Assembly (NCBI GenBank): GCA_018894105.1
Contig: CM032117.1
Location: 48,456,503-48,520,502, forward strand
Origin: Jacaranda mimosifolia
Taxonomy: Eukaryota > Streptophyta > Magnoliopsida > Lamiales > Bignoniaceae
Direction: 5' to 3'
Length of the DNA stretch: 64,000 nucleotides
The position numbers and the translations under genes were made by a program. Every line of letters begins with the position of its first letter. Within the stretch, counting starts at the first letter, position 1. The notes under the pieces were generated by a model, which was not told where the DNA came from, searched no databases, and was given only the letters and a program-made list of their open reading frames with translations. Positions 1 to 13,112 of the stretch are shown here, piece by piece.

Positions 1-1069
1 CCAATGAGTGTTAATAACATCATGGCTTGTTTAATTCATGTAATAGATTTTATATGCTGCATCAAATATCATTCACCCGGGGGGGTTGTTAGATTGGGGG
101 AGGTAAGACTGGTGAGATGGTTTTTATCTAAGTTATGGCATCTTGGAGTTTCCATGTATCTTCTAAATGTTGACCTCCTTATGAGCTTTGTGAGATTTTC
201 TACCAGCAAAAGCAACATTTTTTTATTGTGTTACTACAAGTTGAATTAATAGGCATGACGGAAAGACTCTTTACTCTAGTCTAGTCATTTTTATTTATAG
301 ACTAATCAGAATATTAATTATTTGTTTTTGCCCCGTTTTAAAGATGATTGATGCAGAGAACTACGTGTATTGTTGTCTTCTTGACTCAAGTTTTGCTACA
401 CTGTTAACCAACAGATTAGGAGCTCAAATGAGAATTCTATCGGAAGCCAAATAACCTGTCAACTGCAGAAAGCATTGTCAAAGATAATTTCTGAGTCGAA
501 GTTATGGCATGGAAACTGATTAAATCATAATGGGGATAGTAATAGATAGTAATAACTTAACTGGAAATTAAAGGGGCATCTTGAATGTCTGTTGAATTAT
601 GATTGTTGACCATCTGTTCCAGTCAATGAATTTCTGGTGTTGGAACTAATTAAAGAACAATTGCTCTGACCATTAAATATGATGGACAAGTACCAACACT
701 AATAACCGAAAATTCTTGCGAACCTGTGCAGTTTTCTTGGAATTGCAATGCAATTTTTGCCAAGGACAAATACTTTTTAAATATGCTTTATGTATGTTCT
801 TATATCAGTGACTTGAGCTGAGGTATTAGTTTATGGTTGATTGAACAGCAGTTGTACTTTTTAAACATTTTTGTTTAAAGTCATTAGAGGCTGCCATATG
901 GGAGCACATGGGAGCATATGCTTTTGAAGTACAAGTGCGTGTGTACAGCTTTAAGATTCTGTATATGTTTTCGTGCTAGTTCCCAATGTCTATGTTTGGT
1001 CATCCGTAATATCTTGCAACTGATTTAAGCATCTGTATTCATGTTGTTTAGTTTTTCTTGAATTTCCAG
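1..1069 (+). other. Intronic sequence upstream of the first visible exon
   Basis: No convincing exon is visible here. The stretch ends in a pyrimidine-rich tract and an AG at 1068-1069 that serve as the splice acceptor of the first exon in the window. Since that exon begins inside an OB-fold domain, the N-terminal exons of the gene must lie before position 1, and this kilobase is most simply intron. Confidence 0.55.
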
Positions 1070-1704
1070 GTCTGTCTGCACAGTAAAGCAGATATATGTA
1101 GTGGTATTTTATGTTTGAACAAAAAGGTGATTACCATTTTAGGGGGTGTTGTTCAGTCCCTTTATGAAGAATGGAAACTGAAGCGCAAGTATTTGGATGA
1201 CTCCACTTGTACCTTAAGGCTCTCGCAAGAAAATGCATCAAGTTGTCCTCCACCATTTGAAAAGCTCCAAATTCGGGCACCTTTACGAGAAACTGCATCT
1301 ATTTTACATACTTCTGCAACTAAAGGAACACTTGGTTCATCAGACACCACAGGTACACAATCAATTAGCATTTTTTCATCTCAAACATGTTTTCCTGCTG
1401 GAAACTTCATGATATGTTTTGGCATTTACGATTAAAAGAATACACCAAGCTACATAGTGTCTTTGGGTTTTCTGCTTAAATGTGAACAAATGTTAGAGTA
1501 TTTTCCTTTGTATAATTTATTTGTTTAAGGTATGTAGATCATACATATTCATACTATTTTGTTGATCATAATAGTATCTCTAGATCTTTGGTAATTAGAA
1601 TATAGAGTGTATTTCTTTTCTTGTTTACATGGTATTGGAGCTGTGTCTCACACATAAACACCCCCCCCCCCCCCCCAAAAAAAAAAAAGAGAAAGAAAAA
1701 CATA

Positions 1705-1740
<36 letters not shown>

Positions 1741-4700
1741 AACTCAACACCTCCTTCCCGCCACCATAGCTCATTGCTGATAGTGGCTCTTCCCAATCGC
1801 CTTCTCCCTACAGTTAGCCCATCACCTCCAAACCCTACTCATAGTATACCATCACCGCCCATCGCCTTCTCCACTCATTAATGACAACCTCCTAGGGTCG
1901 AGCAGAAATCCTTCAAAATAATCAACATCATTATAGCAAGACTCAAATTCGTAGGAGTTTCAGCCGGTTTGGCAAAATACAAATTCATAGTAGTTTCAGC
2001 ATGTTTGGTGCCAAGTAAGCTAGCTTCTTGAAATAAATCAAGAGCATATTTACTGTGAGATAGTGAGATTCCATTCTTACTATTAGCAACCTCAATTACC
2101 AAATAATATTTAGGACATCCCATATCTTTGGTGACAAAGTGTTGCTGCTAATTGTATCCATCACTTTTTAGGTGTTGCACGTACCTTTCTAGCTACAAAT
2201 GAATTTTCCTAAGTGTTTTGGGGGGGATGTAGCTTTTACTGCATGTTGTCTTATTAATTACTTTGCTTCTAGTGTACTTTATAGGGATATTTTACTCTTG
2301 TCTTTATTCAGTTAGCCTTTGTTTAATGTTACTCCTTACGTCTTTCAGCGTGTCTGCTTTGGTCATTTTCTTCTCCTGGTTTAGACAAATTGTCATCTTG
2401 GTCCTTTAAGTGTCTTTTTTAGCGTACTCTTGTACTCAAAAGGGGCCACATTGTTATGATATGATATACGTTGGTCCTTACTATTCCAAAGTTGATTATA
2501 CTTTTAGGATTACTTGGAGTTCTATAGTCTATACCATTCCCAACCCTTCCTCTTCATTTCTGGTGGTCCTTTCCCAGCCTTTCTCATATACCACTACAAG
2601 TGTATTCCCATGGCTGCTAGTACCATGCTATCACACCTGATGTTATAGTTGGTCTCCCACATGCTGTAGATCCCTTACCCTTACCATTTTCTATATCTGA
2701 TGTCGATCTTCTTGTTATCCTTCAGAAATGTAAATGGTCTTCTACTGTGTCCTTTGGCTGATTATCTCTCTTTTGCTATAGCTTTGCCATTTCTCTTTCC
2801 TCACATTCTATTCCCAAGACTTGTATGAGGTGATGCAATGCCTTGAGTGGAAGATGGCAATAGAGGTTGCCGTTAACTCACGAGGACTTAGGACCTCGTG
2901 CTGACTCCTACTAAGTTGATGTTGTTGCTGGGCTTTGAATTATAAGTATTACTTGATGGGTATTGATTGATAGAAGGCCACACTGGTTACCAAATGGTTC
3001 ACCTAGATTTATGGTGTCGACTACCTTGAAGATTTTTTTTTTGGTTGCTCATCTCAATTTCATCAAGGTGTTATTTTCTTGGCAGTGAATTGTGATTAGC
3101 CTATGAACTAGTTAGATGTGAAGAATCTCTTCTTCTATGGTGATTTATGTGAATTGTTTTCATGAAGCAACCACCGGAGTATTTGCATGCTCAGGTGGGA
3201 GAGACAATGTATGATGTGCAAATTAGAGAAGGTAACTTGCGGTTTAAAAGCAGATCCTTGAGCTTGCTTTAACGAGTTCAGTCCTTTAATTTGTGACTTT
3301 AGCTTTCACAGATGGCCAACAAATCATTGGGAACATTTGGTTATGTTTTGGGGATGATTTTAAGAGTGGGGTTGGGGAATGTGAAAATGGTATTGGGGAG
3401 TGTGATGAATTTTTGTTTATATTTCAGGAAAATAGGTGGAAAATGTTTTGGGGAATTTGGTATGTTTGTTTATGTTTTGGAGGGAATATTTTTTACTATA
3501 GTGGTTAGAGCAAGTCTCTTTGTTGGGTGTTTGGGGTGAAAATGGAACTGATTAATATTTTTTATTGTGAGGATAATAAAACATATGATATATATGGATA
3601 TATATGGGAAATAGGGGTTTTGGGGGGATAATGAATGATAGAAGAGGATATTTTGGAAAAACTTATTTTGGCACTTTGGAGCCAAAATAAATAGGTATTT
3701 GGTTATGTTTTGGCAAAACATAACCAAACATTGCCATTCAGTTTTTGTGCTGTGTGAATAGTTGGATGTGGTCATTCTGGTTGTTAATCTTGATGATTTT
3801 TGAATTTATGGAAGTAATGTTGGGGGTATTTAACAAACCAAAGCATATGCGCAGCAATACTATGTTGCCAAGGATATGGGATGTCCTAGATACTTTGGGG
3901 GATTGAGTTTGCTCATATAGCAAGCACGGGGTTTCACTCTCTCGGAGGAAGTATACTCTTGATTTACTAGGAAGTTGGTTTACGTGACATTAAGCCTGCT
4001 ATGGTTTTGAATCCTGCTTTTTGGGATGACGATGGTGATTATTAGAGGACAAGGTGAAGTACAAACAACTTGTAGGGAAGTTCTTACATCTAACTGTAAT
4101 TAGAGCTGACATCTTCTTTGCAATAGTAGGAAGTTAGTTTCTGGACAAGCTACGACTTGTTCATTGTGTAACTGCTCTTAGGATCTTGAAAAACATTAAG
4201 GCTTCTGCTTGTAAAGGTTTGCTATTGAAAAAGCATGGATGAATTTGATCAAGGTTATTATGAATTCATAGTTAAAATGTATAAAGTCTTACTGTTTAGC
4301 CGTTGGTACCGTGAAGATAGAGGTCTGTTCTAATGCAGACTATGTTGGCTCTGGAAATTCAAAAGTCTACTCTTGGGTATTGCATCTATTTTAGTGGAAA
4401 TATTGTGACTTGGCACAACAAGAAATAGACTGCAGTGGCCGGTGGCCAAATCCAGTGCAAAAGTTGCTGTGGCACATGCTGCAGTAAGATGTTTGGCTCA
4501 AGAATGTACTTGGAGGACTCCGATTCAATTACAATAAGTAGCTATCCACATCGCTAGTAATCCATTCTCTTATGAAATGATTAAGCATATTGAAGTTGGT
4601 CATTTTATTCGTAAAGTTGAGATGACCCAGAAAATTATTACCTATTTCTTCGTTCTTTAGAGCAAGTGGCAAATGTGTTCATCAAAGCTTAGGAGTAAAG

Positions 4701-7700
4701 TAGTTTAGGACTTTGTGAAACAAGATGAACATGGTTGACATGTATGCTCCAACTTGAGATAGGGATTCCTCGATAATTAGAATGTAGAGTGTATTTCTTT
4801 TCATCTTTACAATAGCATTTCATATATTTGATTGTTATTCCTGAGTTTGAAAACCTGATCATTTTCCGTTTGCTCAGAAGTTTCGTCCATTTGAGTAACC
4901 AGCCGTCCACAATGAGAAAAAAGCTATTTCATTATTAAAAGCCCTCATTTAAACCGGTAAATGTCTTCTGTATGACAGGGTTGTGTGGAACATCCTCAAG
5001 TCACTGCAGGCAGAGTCTGGCTGCAAAAGATGAAGGCTCCAATTCGAGTCGAACTGTCCACCTCCAGAAACATAATTCAACCATGGATAGTGTTACTGAT
5101 GATGTTAACCAGACTGTCGGTGAGGATATGGAGAAGCCAACCTGCTCCTTGGCTAGACCAACAGGTGTGGCTTAAATTGAGCTAAGCATCAAAGTAAATT
5201 CTGTGATTTATCAGCAATCATAATGATTCTTGAAAATTTATAAAAGCAACAAAGTTGGATTCTGACGGTGTGATGTCACACATATAATTGCATGCAACAA
5301 AAAATGGATTCTGAGAGTTAAATGTCACATGTATATAATTACATGCTTCATGGCCACGATGATCAAAAACTAATTTAATGTGGTGTAACTCATGGTGCAC
5401 CATTACATTTTGGTTGATGGGCTTACTTTGTGTAATCATGCTAGAACTTACATACCTACTAATAGGAAAGATTCAAGGAAGAACAGTAAACATGAAAGGG
5501 TTAATTGATTTTTTGAAGAATGTTTTATGATTGCTTTCCTTTTGCTTGTTGGATATAACTGCTGATTTAATATCTTTAAGGGGACATTTATGTTGTTAGT
5601 TAAATATTAATGTTTGTCATCAAGCTATAACATTATATTCAGGAAGAGAAGTAACAATGAAGGGGCTGATTGGCGTTTTAAACAATGCTTTATTTATGAT
5701 TTCCTTTTGCTCATAGGATGTAGCTGTGGATATAATATTTCAAGGGACATTTTAATTGTTGATAAATATTAATGTTACTTATCAAGCTACATTGTATTTA
5801 AGACAATGATAGTAAAAAAGATTTATGAAAGATCAAAAGACAATGATATTTGAAAAGATTTATGGAAGATCAAAAAAAACGAGGAAAACAAACCCAGGAC
5901 TGACACCTGAAATCTTTTTTGGCATTACGAAAATCTAGATTATTTTAGATTATCCTGAAACACTTGAAACGGCTGCATAATTGATTTCTGTTCTCAATCT
6001 TTAGGGGAGTTACTGTAAATTTGTGAGATCCAAGAGATGTTGCACTCCAACTAGAGCTTAACTTAGAAAAAATATATCAACCTCACCAAAAGTCATCATT
6101 ATATCTCTCAGTATTTGAGTTAGAGAGTTAGAATCGTTACAGGGGTCAAAGGAAGATCTATGAAATTAAAAGAAGAATTTGCGGCCAAAGAATCTCCTAA
6201 AATATACTAAATCTGTCTATGAACTAAAAATTGCAACCTAGGATCCTCATTGTAGTCCGAACTAGCAACCTTCAACAGAATGACCATTTTTCAGAATCAC
6301 TACCATCTAGAATATGCATTTAAGTGGGCATCCAGGCAAAATTCAAAAAGAGAGCCCGAGCCTAGACATAGAGGATCTATACGCTAGGTTGGCAACCGAT
6401 CCTTATTCTGAAAATAGTTTAATTGATTTTTAAAGAGTTCCCTGATCCTATAGAGACAACGTGATTTCAAGAAGCATTATGACAGTATGACAGTAAGTTA
6501 TAATTTCAAATCTAATGATAAGATAAACCACTACAAGGATTTTTAGATTTGGAGGCTCAATTTACATGCAAGTAAGCTTCCCCTTCAAGGTACTAAAACC
6601 TATCTTAGATAATTTGAGTATCTGAAAACACTCTAGTTAAGATTTATTTGATCTATTTAACCTCTTGCAAGAAAATCTTTTACTTCTCAGAAAAATTTTA
6701 CATGCTAAAGTGGAAGGAAATCAAATGATGGTAATGGTAAAACTGATAAGCTAGACAAATGCTTATCTATGTTCTTCAAAAGAGGTTCCAGGAACGTGCT
6801 ATATTCACTAAATTATACCCACTTAATTCTTGAGCCATGGAAGAATGCTGTACACGCATCTTGTAAATTTTTACTAAGTGGTCATCCAGCCTCATGAAAG
6901 TTTGATGACATAAGGAATTTAGCTTCAGGGTCACAAAAGCTTAACTGATGAATTATGCCTGGATGGTTATAGCAGAATAATAAAACTGTAATATAATTCC
7001 TTGTTGTCCTGCAAAGAAAAAACAAGTTTGAGTAGGCAACTGTTGCAATTATTTTTCTAGTTCAAGCAAAAGAAACCACTGCAATGATTTCTGGACTGGT
7101 ATAAACCATTCTTCTTTCAAATGGGAGTGGGCTTTCATTTCAAGAAACTAATGTGTATATATATTTATATATGTGTACATGTATATCTCTAATTTAGTCA
7201 TACTTGACCAGTTATATCTTTCTTCGAGTAATCATTTAATTCTTCAAATATCCTTTTTTACTTTAGGGGAAGAAAAATAGCAGGCAAACTAAGAGTAGAG
7301 ATAAAGTTATCATAGTCTGTGGGTCTTAAATAAACTTTTAAAGTGGTCATTGTTCACTAGGTTCCACTTTGCTTCAGCCTCATGTCAATCTACTTTTATC
7401 TGTTTTGTGAACTTTTAGTGCAAACTACTCAACTCCATGTTATACTAGTTTTGTTTGCAATACACAGATGTAGAATTTAACTTTAAGGTGGTTATTTCTG
7501 GTACTTTTGTTGCAAGTAACATACATCTGAACCTGTTGCAGTAACCCCCTCTATACCTGTTCAAAATCAAGCGGCTGCCCAGAAACTCCTCCAGAAAACA
7601 AGTCAGCCTAATTTTAATGATCGCAATTCTAGAAGTCAGGCGCATAGGGGAAAGGTCAAAGAGGAAGAGTCGCATTTGATCACACTAGATGAATGGGAAA

Positions 7701-8335
7701 GAAGGAAAAGTGGAATTGACCTTCGAACGACGCATGAGCATTCTCATATCAGTCAAGATGAGGATCTTGCCAGACAGCTTCAGGAGCAATTCGATTTGGA
7801 GGATATTCATGTAACCATTTTTTGCCAAACTATGTCATACGCAATACACTGTTCTCATTATGGTGATAGGTTCACAAAATCTTTTGTTGCCATTGCTATA
7901 GCCACGTCATCATCATCATTGGTATAGTAGGACTGTTCCATGATCCCTCAATAGTATCATAATTGGGAGGATGACATTCTTTAGTTGTTGTAGTTGATGT
8001 TTTAAGTGATAATACCATTTCTTTTCTAATTTTTTTCATTTTATAATAATGAGAGTTTATTTCTTCTGCATGTCTTTTAATCATTTTGTCAAAGTAGATA
8101 CAGTAGTTTCCATGTCCTCTTAATTGTTATCAAAGTGGCTTGGTTTTATAATCTGAATTTCTTTCATTGTGTGCAGGCACAAAAGGATTCTCATGCAATG
8201 GAGGCTACAAGTATAAAGATTAGCATGTTCAATTTTGAAAGAGATGATGCCAGAGCAGTTGGTAGAACTGAATTCAGGGGAAGAGGAAGAGGAAGAGGGA
8301 AGGGAAGGAGAATTGGAGGGAGAGGTAGAGTTTAA
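1070..8335 (+). CDS. RMI1/TDRD3-type OB-fold protein with RG-rich C-terminus (3' part of gene)
   Basis: Four exons splice in phase: 1070-1352, 4979-5164, 7542-7810 and 8177-8335 (stop TAA at 8333). All junctions are GT-AG, with phases 1, 1 and 0. Exon 1 encodes the end of an OB-fold typical of RecQ-mediated genome instability protein 1 and TDRD3 (DUF1767), including the words ITILGGVVQSLYEEW and, earlier, SGILCLNKK. Exon 3 has ITLDEWERRKSG followed by DEDLARQLQEQFDLED, a short acidic/helical segment seen in plant TDRD3-like proteins. Exon 4 ends in an RG-rich tail (GRGRGRGKG), a typical RNA-binding or methylated-arginine region. Family members act with topoisomerase 3 or as arginine-methyl readers in the nucleus; that role is inferred from the family. 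The N-terminus lies outside the window. Intron 1 is 3.6 kb because of transposon insertions. The OB-fold and RG tail are clear, but the exact orthologue is not certain. Confidence 0.72.
1661..1742. repeat. Compound homopolymer and dinucleotide tract: C16, A12, (TG)n, (GA)n
   Basis: Sixteen C are followed by twelve A, then a TG dinucleotide run and a GA run, just inside the copia primer-binding site. The tract is low-complexity and prone to length variation and sequencing error. Confidence 0.9.
1886..2125 (-). pseudogene. Inverted fragment of copia reverse transcriptase
   Basis: The minus strand reads as a copia RT segment: GCPKYYLVIEVANSKNGISL followed by a KYALDLFQEASLLG word, near the middle of the RVT_2 domain. 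It lies inside the plus-strand copia relic but on the opposite strand, and it repeats a domain segment that occurs on the plus strand at about 3850-3960. It is therefore a second, rearranged or nested copia piece. No full domain is left. Confidence 0.65.
3330..3735. mobile_element. Candidate MITE (about 405 bp) nested in the copia RT
   Basis: The left end reads GGGAACATTTGGTTATGTTT. The right end, on the reverse strand, reads GGCAATGTTTGGTTATGTTT. The imperfect terminal inverted repeat is about 22 bp. The word TTTGGTTATGTTTTGG recurs just inside the right end and makes a local hairpin. The insertion interrupts copia reverse-transcriptase coding, which resumes after it. The target duplication is unclear (perhaps ATT), so the superfamily (PIF/Harbinger or hAT) is not assigned. 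Confidence 0.5.
5165..7541 (+). other. Intron of the RMI1/TDRD3-like gene
   Basis: A 2.4-kb intron without recognised coding sequence. It holds a two-copy repeat of about 50 bp at 5242-5345 (both copies include GGATTCTGA then ATGTCACA) and the 166-bp tandem duplication listed separately. Otherwise it is unremarkable AT-rich sequence. Confidence 0.65.
5471..5806. repeat. Two-copy tandem duplication, period about 166 bp
   Basis: The segments starting at 5471 and 5637 align along their whole length. Shared words include a GGAAGA..AGTAA start, TTTCCTTTTGCT, GGGACATTT and ATCAAGCTA. They diverge by scattered substitutions and small indels, so the duplication is old. It lies wholly within an intron. 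Confidence 0.7.
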
Positions 8336-9819
8336 CCCTAATTGATTTTTTAACTTTTTTCCTTTTTCTCCTTGTGCTGGTATACCACAGTTATCTTTGA
8401 ATTTTTTATCTGAAAATCCTTGAAAAATATTCTTAATCGTTCTGCATGTGTAGTTTGCTTTGGCAGAGAATTTTGATGTTTTCCTTTGTTGATTTTTTAA
8501 TATCTGCAAAGTTGAAAGTATGTACTTTAATTTGCAAATCTTTTAAAGTAATTGGCCTTGGCGCAATTGTGCGTCCTGACATATTTAAACTCAATTACTA
8601 TCACTTCCTTATCCCAGGTTCTCATTGCTTTTACCAGAAAGCAGGTTTGTCTAGCAACAACTCATTCTCTATTTATCTGTGCAAATGGTCATTTATTCTC
8701 TCTCGTTCTATCCATCTTTCTCTAAGATGTGTGTGGGGCCATATGCCACTTGAATAGAATCCAACCACACTGGAAAGTATAGATAGTACAACATAATTCA
8801 CAGTTAGTGTTGAATTGTTAGCAGGACACCGTTTTATTGAGCATTAAAGTTAGAAACAAAGCTCTATTTTGCTTAAACATTGAAGTCTCTTAGTCAAGGT
8901 TGTCAGTGATGTTGAATTTGATAAAATTTGAGCTTTTTGAATGTCTGATTATAGTGTGAGAATTTCAGAAGGAGGCTTTTCTGAACCATACAAGGAGGCA
9001 TGCCCTTTTAGTTTATAGATGAGTTTAAGGATTCCAGATTTGATCTGATCTTCATACATAAATTTAGACCCAAGAGAGACAGCTAATTTGGGTACTGTTA
9101 AGTCGTTTAAGTGGAGTTGTGGTTCATTTTTACATAAGGCCATAACAACGTTTCAGTTTTTGACATTATTTTACACTCTTGTTCATATTTGTTTGGTATG
9201 GTATCTTAGTAAAAGTTATCATTTTTATTTAAAGTGTCTCCGATACCGACTAGAAACTAGTATCTTAACAAGGTATGACGTCCGCCGGGAAAGGCCTCAA
9301 CAGTGGGCAACAACAAGGGCGTATCCTTTTATGCTAAGATATTTGCTTTGGTTAGGATCAAAGACAGGCTAGAAAACTAAACAAAACTAGAAAACTAAAC
9401 TTAAAGAAGAAAAATCTTTGTAAGAAAATTAATAATCTTTCTGTTGCAGAGGATCCTTGTTACAGGCAACTGCAGAGCATACTTGATATATTAATTAGGA
9501 GATGATGGCGGAAGAACAAAGTAGCAGATATAAATGGTAATATGTAAAGATAAAAGAAGTATCAGTAAGATGATAATAAGAAAGAAGAGAAGAATTTCTT
9601 CTAAGATAGAAAGTAACATATTATTATTCCACTCCAACTTCGAATACGAACTAAAGAAAATTCATCCCTTATGTAGAGGGAGAATCGACTATGAAAGTAC
9701 AATGCTGGACAAACGACAAACATACAACAGTATCTTACAGACAACCAGTACAATTATTAAAGTAAACTTTTGACAAACGAGACCAAAAGGACAATAATTT
9801 AAAAAGAAAAGTAAAACCA
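8336..9819. other. Intergenic region between host gene and pararetroviral element
   Basis: It contains the likely 3' UTR of the RMI1/TDRD3-like gene, then AT-rich sequence with no recognisable gene. Part of 9240-9819 may be non-coding sequence belonging to the 3' side of the pararetroviral insertion, because that reading frame ends at 9820, but no LTR, primer-binding site or clear border could be identified. Confidence 0.5.
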
Positions 9820-11060
9820 CTAAGTCAAAAAGCCTACAGAAAAAGGACCAAAGATCACATGCGATGTATTTTGTTGCTGTGTCTGAGTCAGAGGGTTATC
9901 AGAATCAACAGGTATTCCAATTTTATCCAAGCACTGACTATCCAGCTCATATGGGTCCTGCGAGTCAATCATCATGTCTTCATCAACTTTTTCTTTTCCT
10001 TTATCTGATGAAGGAACAACAACAAGAAATGGAGGAACAACTGGAAAAGAATAGGAAATCGTTGCGGCAACATTCTGGGGAGACTTATTATGAGATAATG
10101 AATTCCAGTTAGAATTAAAATAAGTCTTAGAAACACCCCACATGAAATCTGGTGAAGCCTTCGTAGTCTCAGTATGAAACTGCTCAAAATATGCTTTGGA
10201 ATCATTTTGAAGTTGAATAGCATAATCAATCGGCATCTGTTCCCATGGAGCATCATCTTCAAATTTAGGCCAAATCTGAGGTGGAATAACAGAATTTTGT
10301 TCTGCCATTTTTCTTTGGAGCTCTCTGATTTCAAATCCATGTTCATAGAAATCCTTATTAAGAAAATAAGGAAAAACCCCATATTCTTGAACTGAATAGA
10401 AATATGGCAAATTATGGATATGAGGAGAACTTGGTCTGGAAAGAATAAAAATGACAGAAATTCTTGGATCTGGTTTTCCTGTTTGTTTGATTTGAAGAAC
10501 TTTCAATATTCTTATCCAAGTAGACAGATGGTAGAACCATTCGAGAAATGCTCTGGCACAAGGATTCTCATCATTATCATCAAACCATCCACTGTGTAGT
10601 TCTGCAATCCACTTGATAGATTGTGCAATAGGGAATTCCACAGCAATCTTTCATTGTTCAAGCATGTACCAAAGTAAACAAAGCAATTCTTTGGAGAACA
10701 TGAGATGGAAAGGATTAGAGACACTGAACAATGTGAAGAAAGGGTATCAGGGTGAAAACCTAAACCGCCAAAAGTGTGAAGTCCTGTTTTCCTAACAGTG
10801 AGAGACTGATATTTCAACATAAGCTCTTTTACTTTGGACTTAAGGGTTTTGGTTTTGACCAGATCAAAAAATTCAGGAGGAAGGCTTTCTAAAGGAAAAT
10901 CTTGAAAAGTAGAAATTTTTGAAGGTACAGGAGAAAACATACAGATGATAGGAATATGGCTTCTGGGTAACTCAAACAATTTAGGTCGAGAAAGAAAGTC
11001 TGCAAGAATATTGTTTTTCCCTTTAATATGGTTAACAGTGAAAGTATATTGGGAAAACCA
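9820..11060 (-). pseudogene. C-terminal extension of the pararetroviral polyprotein
   Basis: After the RNase H the frame goes on with a linker ending in ADFLSRP and then about 150 codons to about 10600. A frame change there is followed by 273 more open codons down to 9820. The segment is rich in Pro, Ser, Asp and Gln near its end. No domain is recognised. Its length, about 400 codons beyond RNase H, is notable, since many caulimovirid polyproteins end soon after RNase H. It may be lineage-specific coding sequence. Confidence 0.5.
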
Positions 11061-11078
11061 TTATGCCCATCTAAGTAA

Positions 11079-13112
11079 CTATTTCGAAGAAATGGAATGA
11101 GGAGGTTTGAAACTCAACATTTTTGGAAAAGCAGTCATGTCCATTTCTACAAAGAAATGATGACCAATAAGATGAAATTGAAACTTTTCAATACCTCTCT
11201 TAACGGCCAAAATCTCTTTGTAAGTAGAGTGGTAATGTTGTTCAACAATCTTGAATGAACCACTCTTATATCCACACACTTTCCTTTTCCCATTCTTTTC
11301 TTCAAGAAGAACAGCAGCCCAGAAAGTCTCACTAGCGTCTGTTTGAAGAATTCTTTTCCCGTCTGAAGGAATCTGCAAAGGAGGTAGCTTATGGATAGCG
11401 GCTTTTATGGTAACAACAACTCTCCTTTGAGCATAAGACCATTCTGGGGGATTTTTCTTTAACGTGTCCTGTAAAGGTCTTATGATTGACGCCAACCTTG
11501 GTATAAAGTCTGCAGCATAGTTAATTACTCCAAGAAATTGTTGAATTTGCTGCTTGGACTCCAGATCATCCGGGAACTTAAGAAGCTCTATAGCTATATG
11601 TGGCTGCAAAGAATACTGTCCGTCCTTGATGTGCATTCCCAAAAACTCAATCTCATCACGCGCTATAATCATCTTCTTTTCAGATAGCATGATGCCAAAC
11701 TGTCTAACCAATTTCCCAAATTGTTGCAACAGAAAAGAATGTGTTTTGATATCCTCAGAGAACAGAAGAATATCATCAATGTAGATCAGTGCATTTGGGA
11801 ATAAAGGCTCAAAGATTCTGACCATAGCTTTCTGGAATAACGATGGAGCAGTTTTAAGACTAAAGGGAATAACAGTCCATTGGAAATGAGCATTCGGGAT
11901 GCAAAAAGCTGTTTTGTAGCGATCATCAGGATGAATTCCAATCTGCCAAAATCCTGCTTTGAGATCAAACTTAGAAAAGATGTTGACTTTGGTGAGGTTG
12001 GAGAAAAGACAATTCCTATTCTGAAGAGGAAACTTTTCATTTGCAAGGAAATAATTCAAGGGCTTATAATTGATCACCAGTCTCATCTTTCCCCTCGCTT
12101 GTTCAGACCTTTTATTGACATAAAAGGCTTGACTAGCCCATGAAGAATTTGTTGCTTCAATAAGACCTTCATCTCTCAGCTGGGCTAATTCCTTGGTAGC
12201 CAACTCAAGTTGATCAGGCGGCATTCCTGGGTGACTAGCTTTAGTAGGGTTAATATTTATATCCTTTTTAAAAGGTAACTGTACAAAAAACTCTGTGTTT
12301 TTCCAAAGAGGGTTTGTGCATTTATGAAGAAAATCAGAGTGAGATTCTGCACAACAATCTCTTATGAGTTTTTCTTGGATATCAGGAATGGATTTAGATT
12401 CCAAAGAGATATGGTATTGTGGCTTGATATATGGAAGAAAGTAAGACTTAAACCTAAGACTTTCTGGTTTAGGAACTACTTTCTTTTCCCAAAGAAGTTT
12501 TATAAGATCAAACCCAATAATAATATCTCTGCCAGGTAAGGAAGATCTAAGAAATTTATGAGTAAAGGATAATTCAGGAAAAAATTGAATTCTGACAGGC
12601 TTGCTAATTAATCCGATTGACAAAGTTTCACTATTAGCAACCTGAAAGACTTCATGGTGTTTTTTCAAGAAGGTGGCAGGAAGAATTCTTGGATTGAGAA
12701 TAGAACTGGAAGCACCTGTATCAAGCAAACTAACCACATTGATAGGATTATCAAACTTTTGAGGAATGATCTGTACCTGGACAAATGGTACAGCAAAAGC
12801 AAGACCAATCATTTGTATTCCAAAGATAGGAAGTTGATCTTCTTTAATCTCGCCATCCGAAGAAGAACCATCATCAGAAACATCTTCAAGGGCAAATAAA
12901 GTCTGCTCAGTGGGCTCATCTTCCTTAGAAAAGAGTGATTCCAAATCTTCATTCTCCAAGTCACACTGAAGTATCTGCTTAAGAATCTTGTCCCTCATTC
13001 TATTCAGACAATTCTTAGCCCAGTGTCCTCTCTTATGGCAAATGTGTCACCTATCTCCCTTGTGCTTTGAAAACTTTCTTCTAAAGAATCTCCTTCTCCT
13101 TCTTGGTCTCTA
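11079..13112 (-). pseudogene. Pararetroviral zinc knuckle, protease, reverse transcriptase and RNase H region
   Basis: From 12998 down to 11082 the frame is open for 639 codons. It holds an acidic N-terminal stretch, an aspartic protease with DTGAS (about residues 93-97), a reverse transcriptase with the YIDD catalytic box, and an RNase H beginning around LQTDASETFW. Upstream in the same frame (about 13010-13049) is a zinc knuckle of the HICHKRGHWAKNC type, whose first cysteine position is occupied by a TGA stop. Two adjacent stops lie at 13110-13115. Stops at 11079 and 11061 cut the frame after RNase H. The protease and RT blocks are the best-preserved part of the element. Confidence 0.88.

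Larger units (their letters stand above)
1585..4811 (+). mobile_element. Degraded Ty1/copia retrotransposon in an intron
   Basis: Two matching LTR-end fragments, 1585-1629 and 4767-4811, share the run TAGAGTGTATTTCTTTTC and both end in TTTACA. Directly after the first is TGGTATTGGAGC (1630-1641), a decayed initiator-tRNA-Met primer-binding site. Before the second is a purine-rich stretch after the copia-typical word for 'NLR' (about 4751-4765). In between, in order and with many stops, are the start of a copia reverse transcriptase (about 2840-3230, ending at a QPPEY-like site), its later part (about 3850-4230, with CPRYF and SRRKYTLDLL words), and a copia RNase H (about 4310-4690, with NADYVG and NPFSYEMIKHIE words). 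Gag and integrase are not recognisable. The host gene keeps its splice sites across the insertion. Confidence 0.75.
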
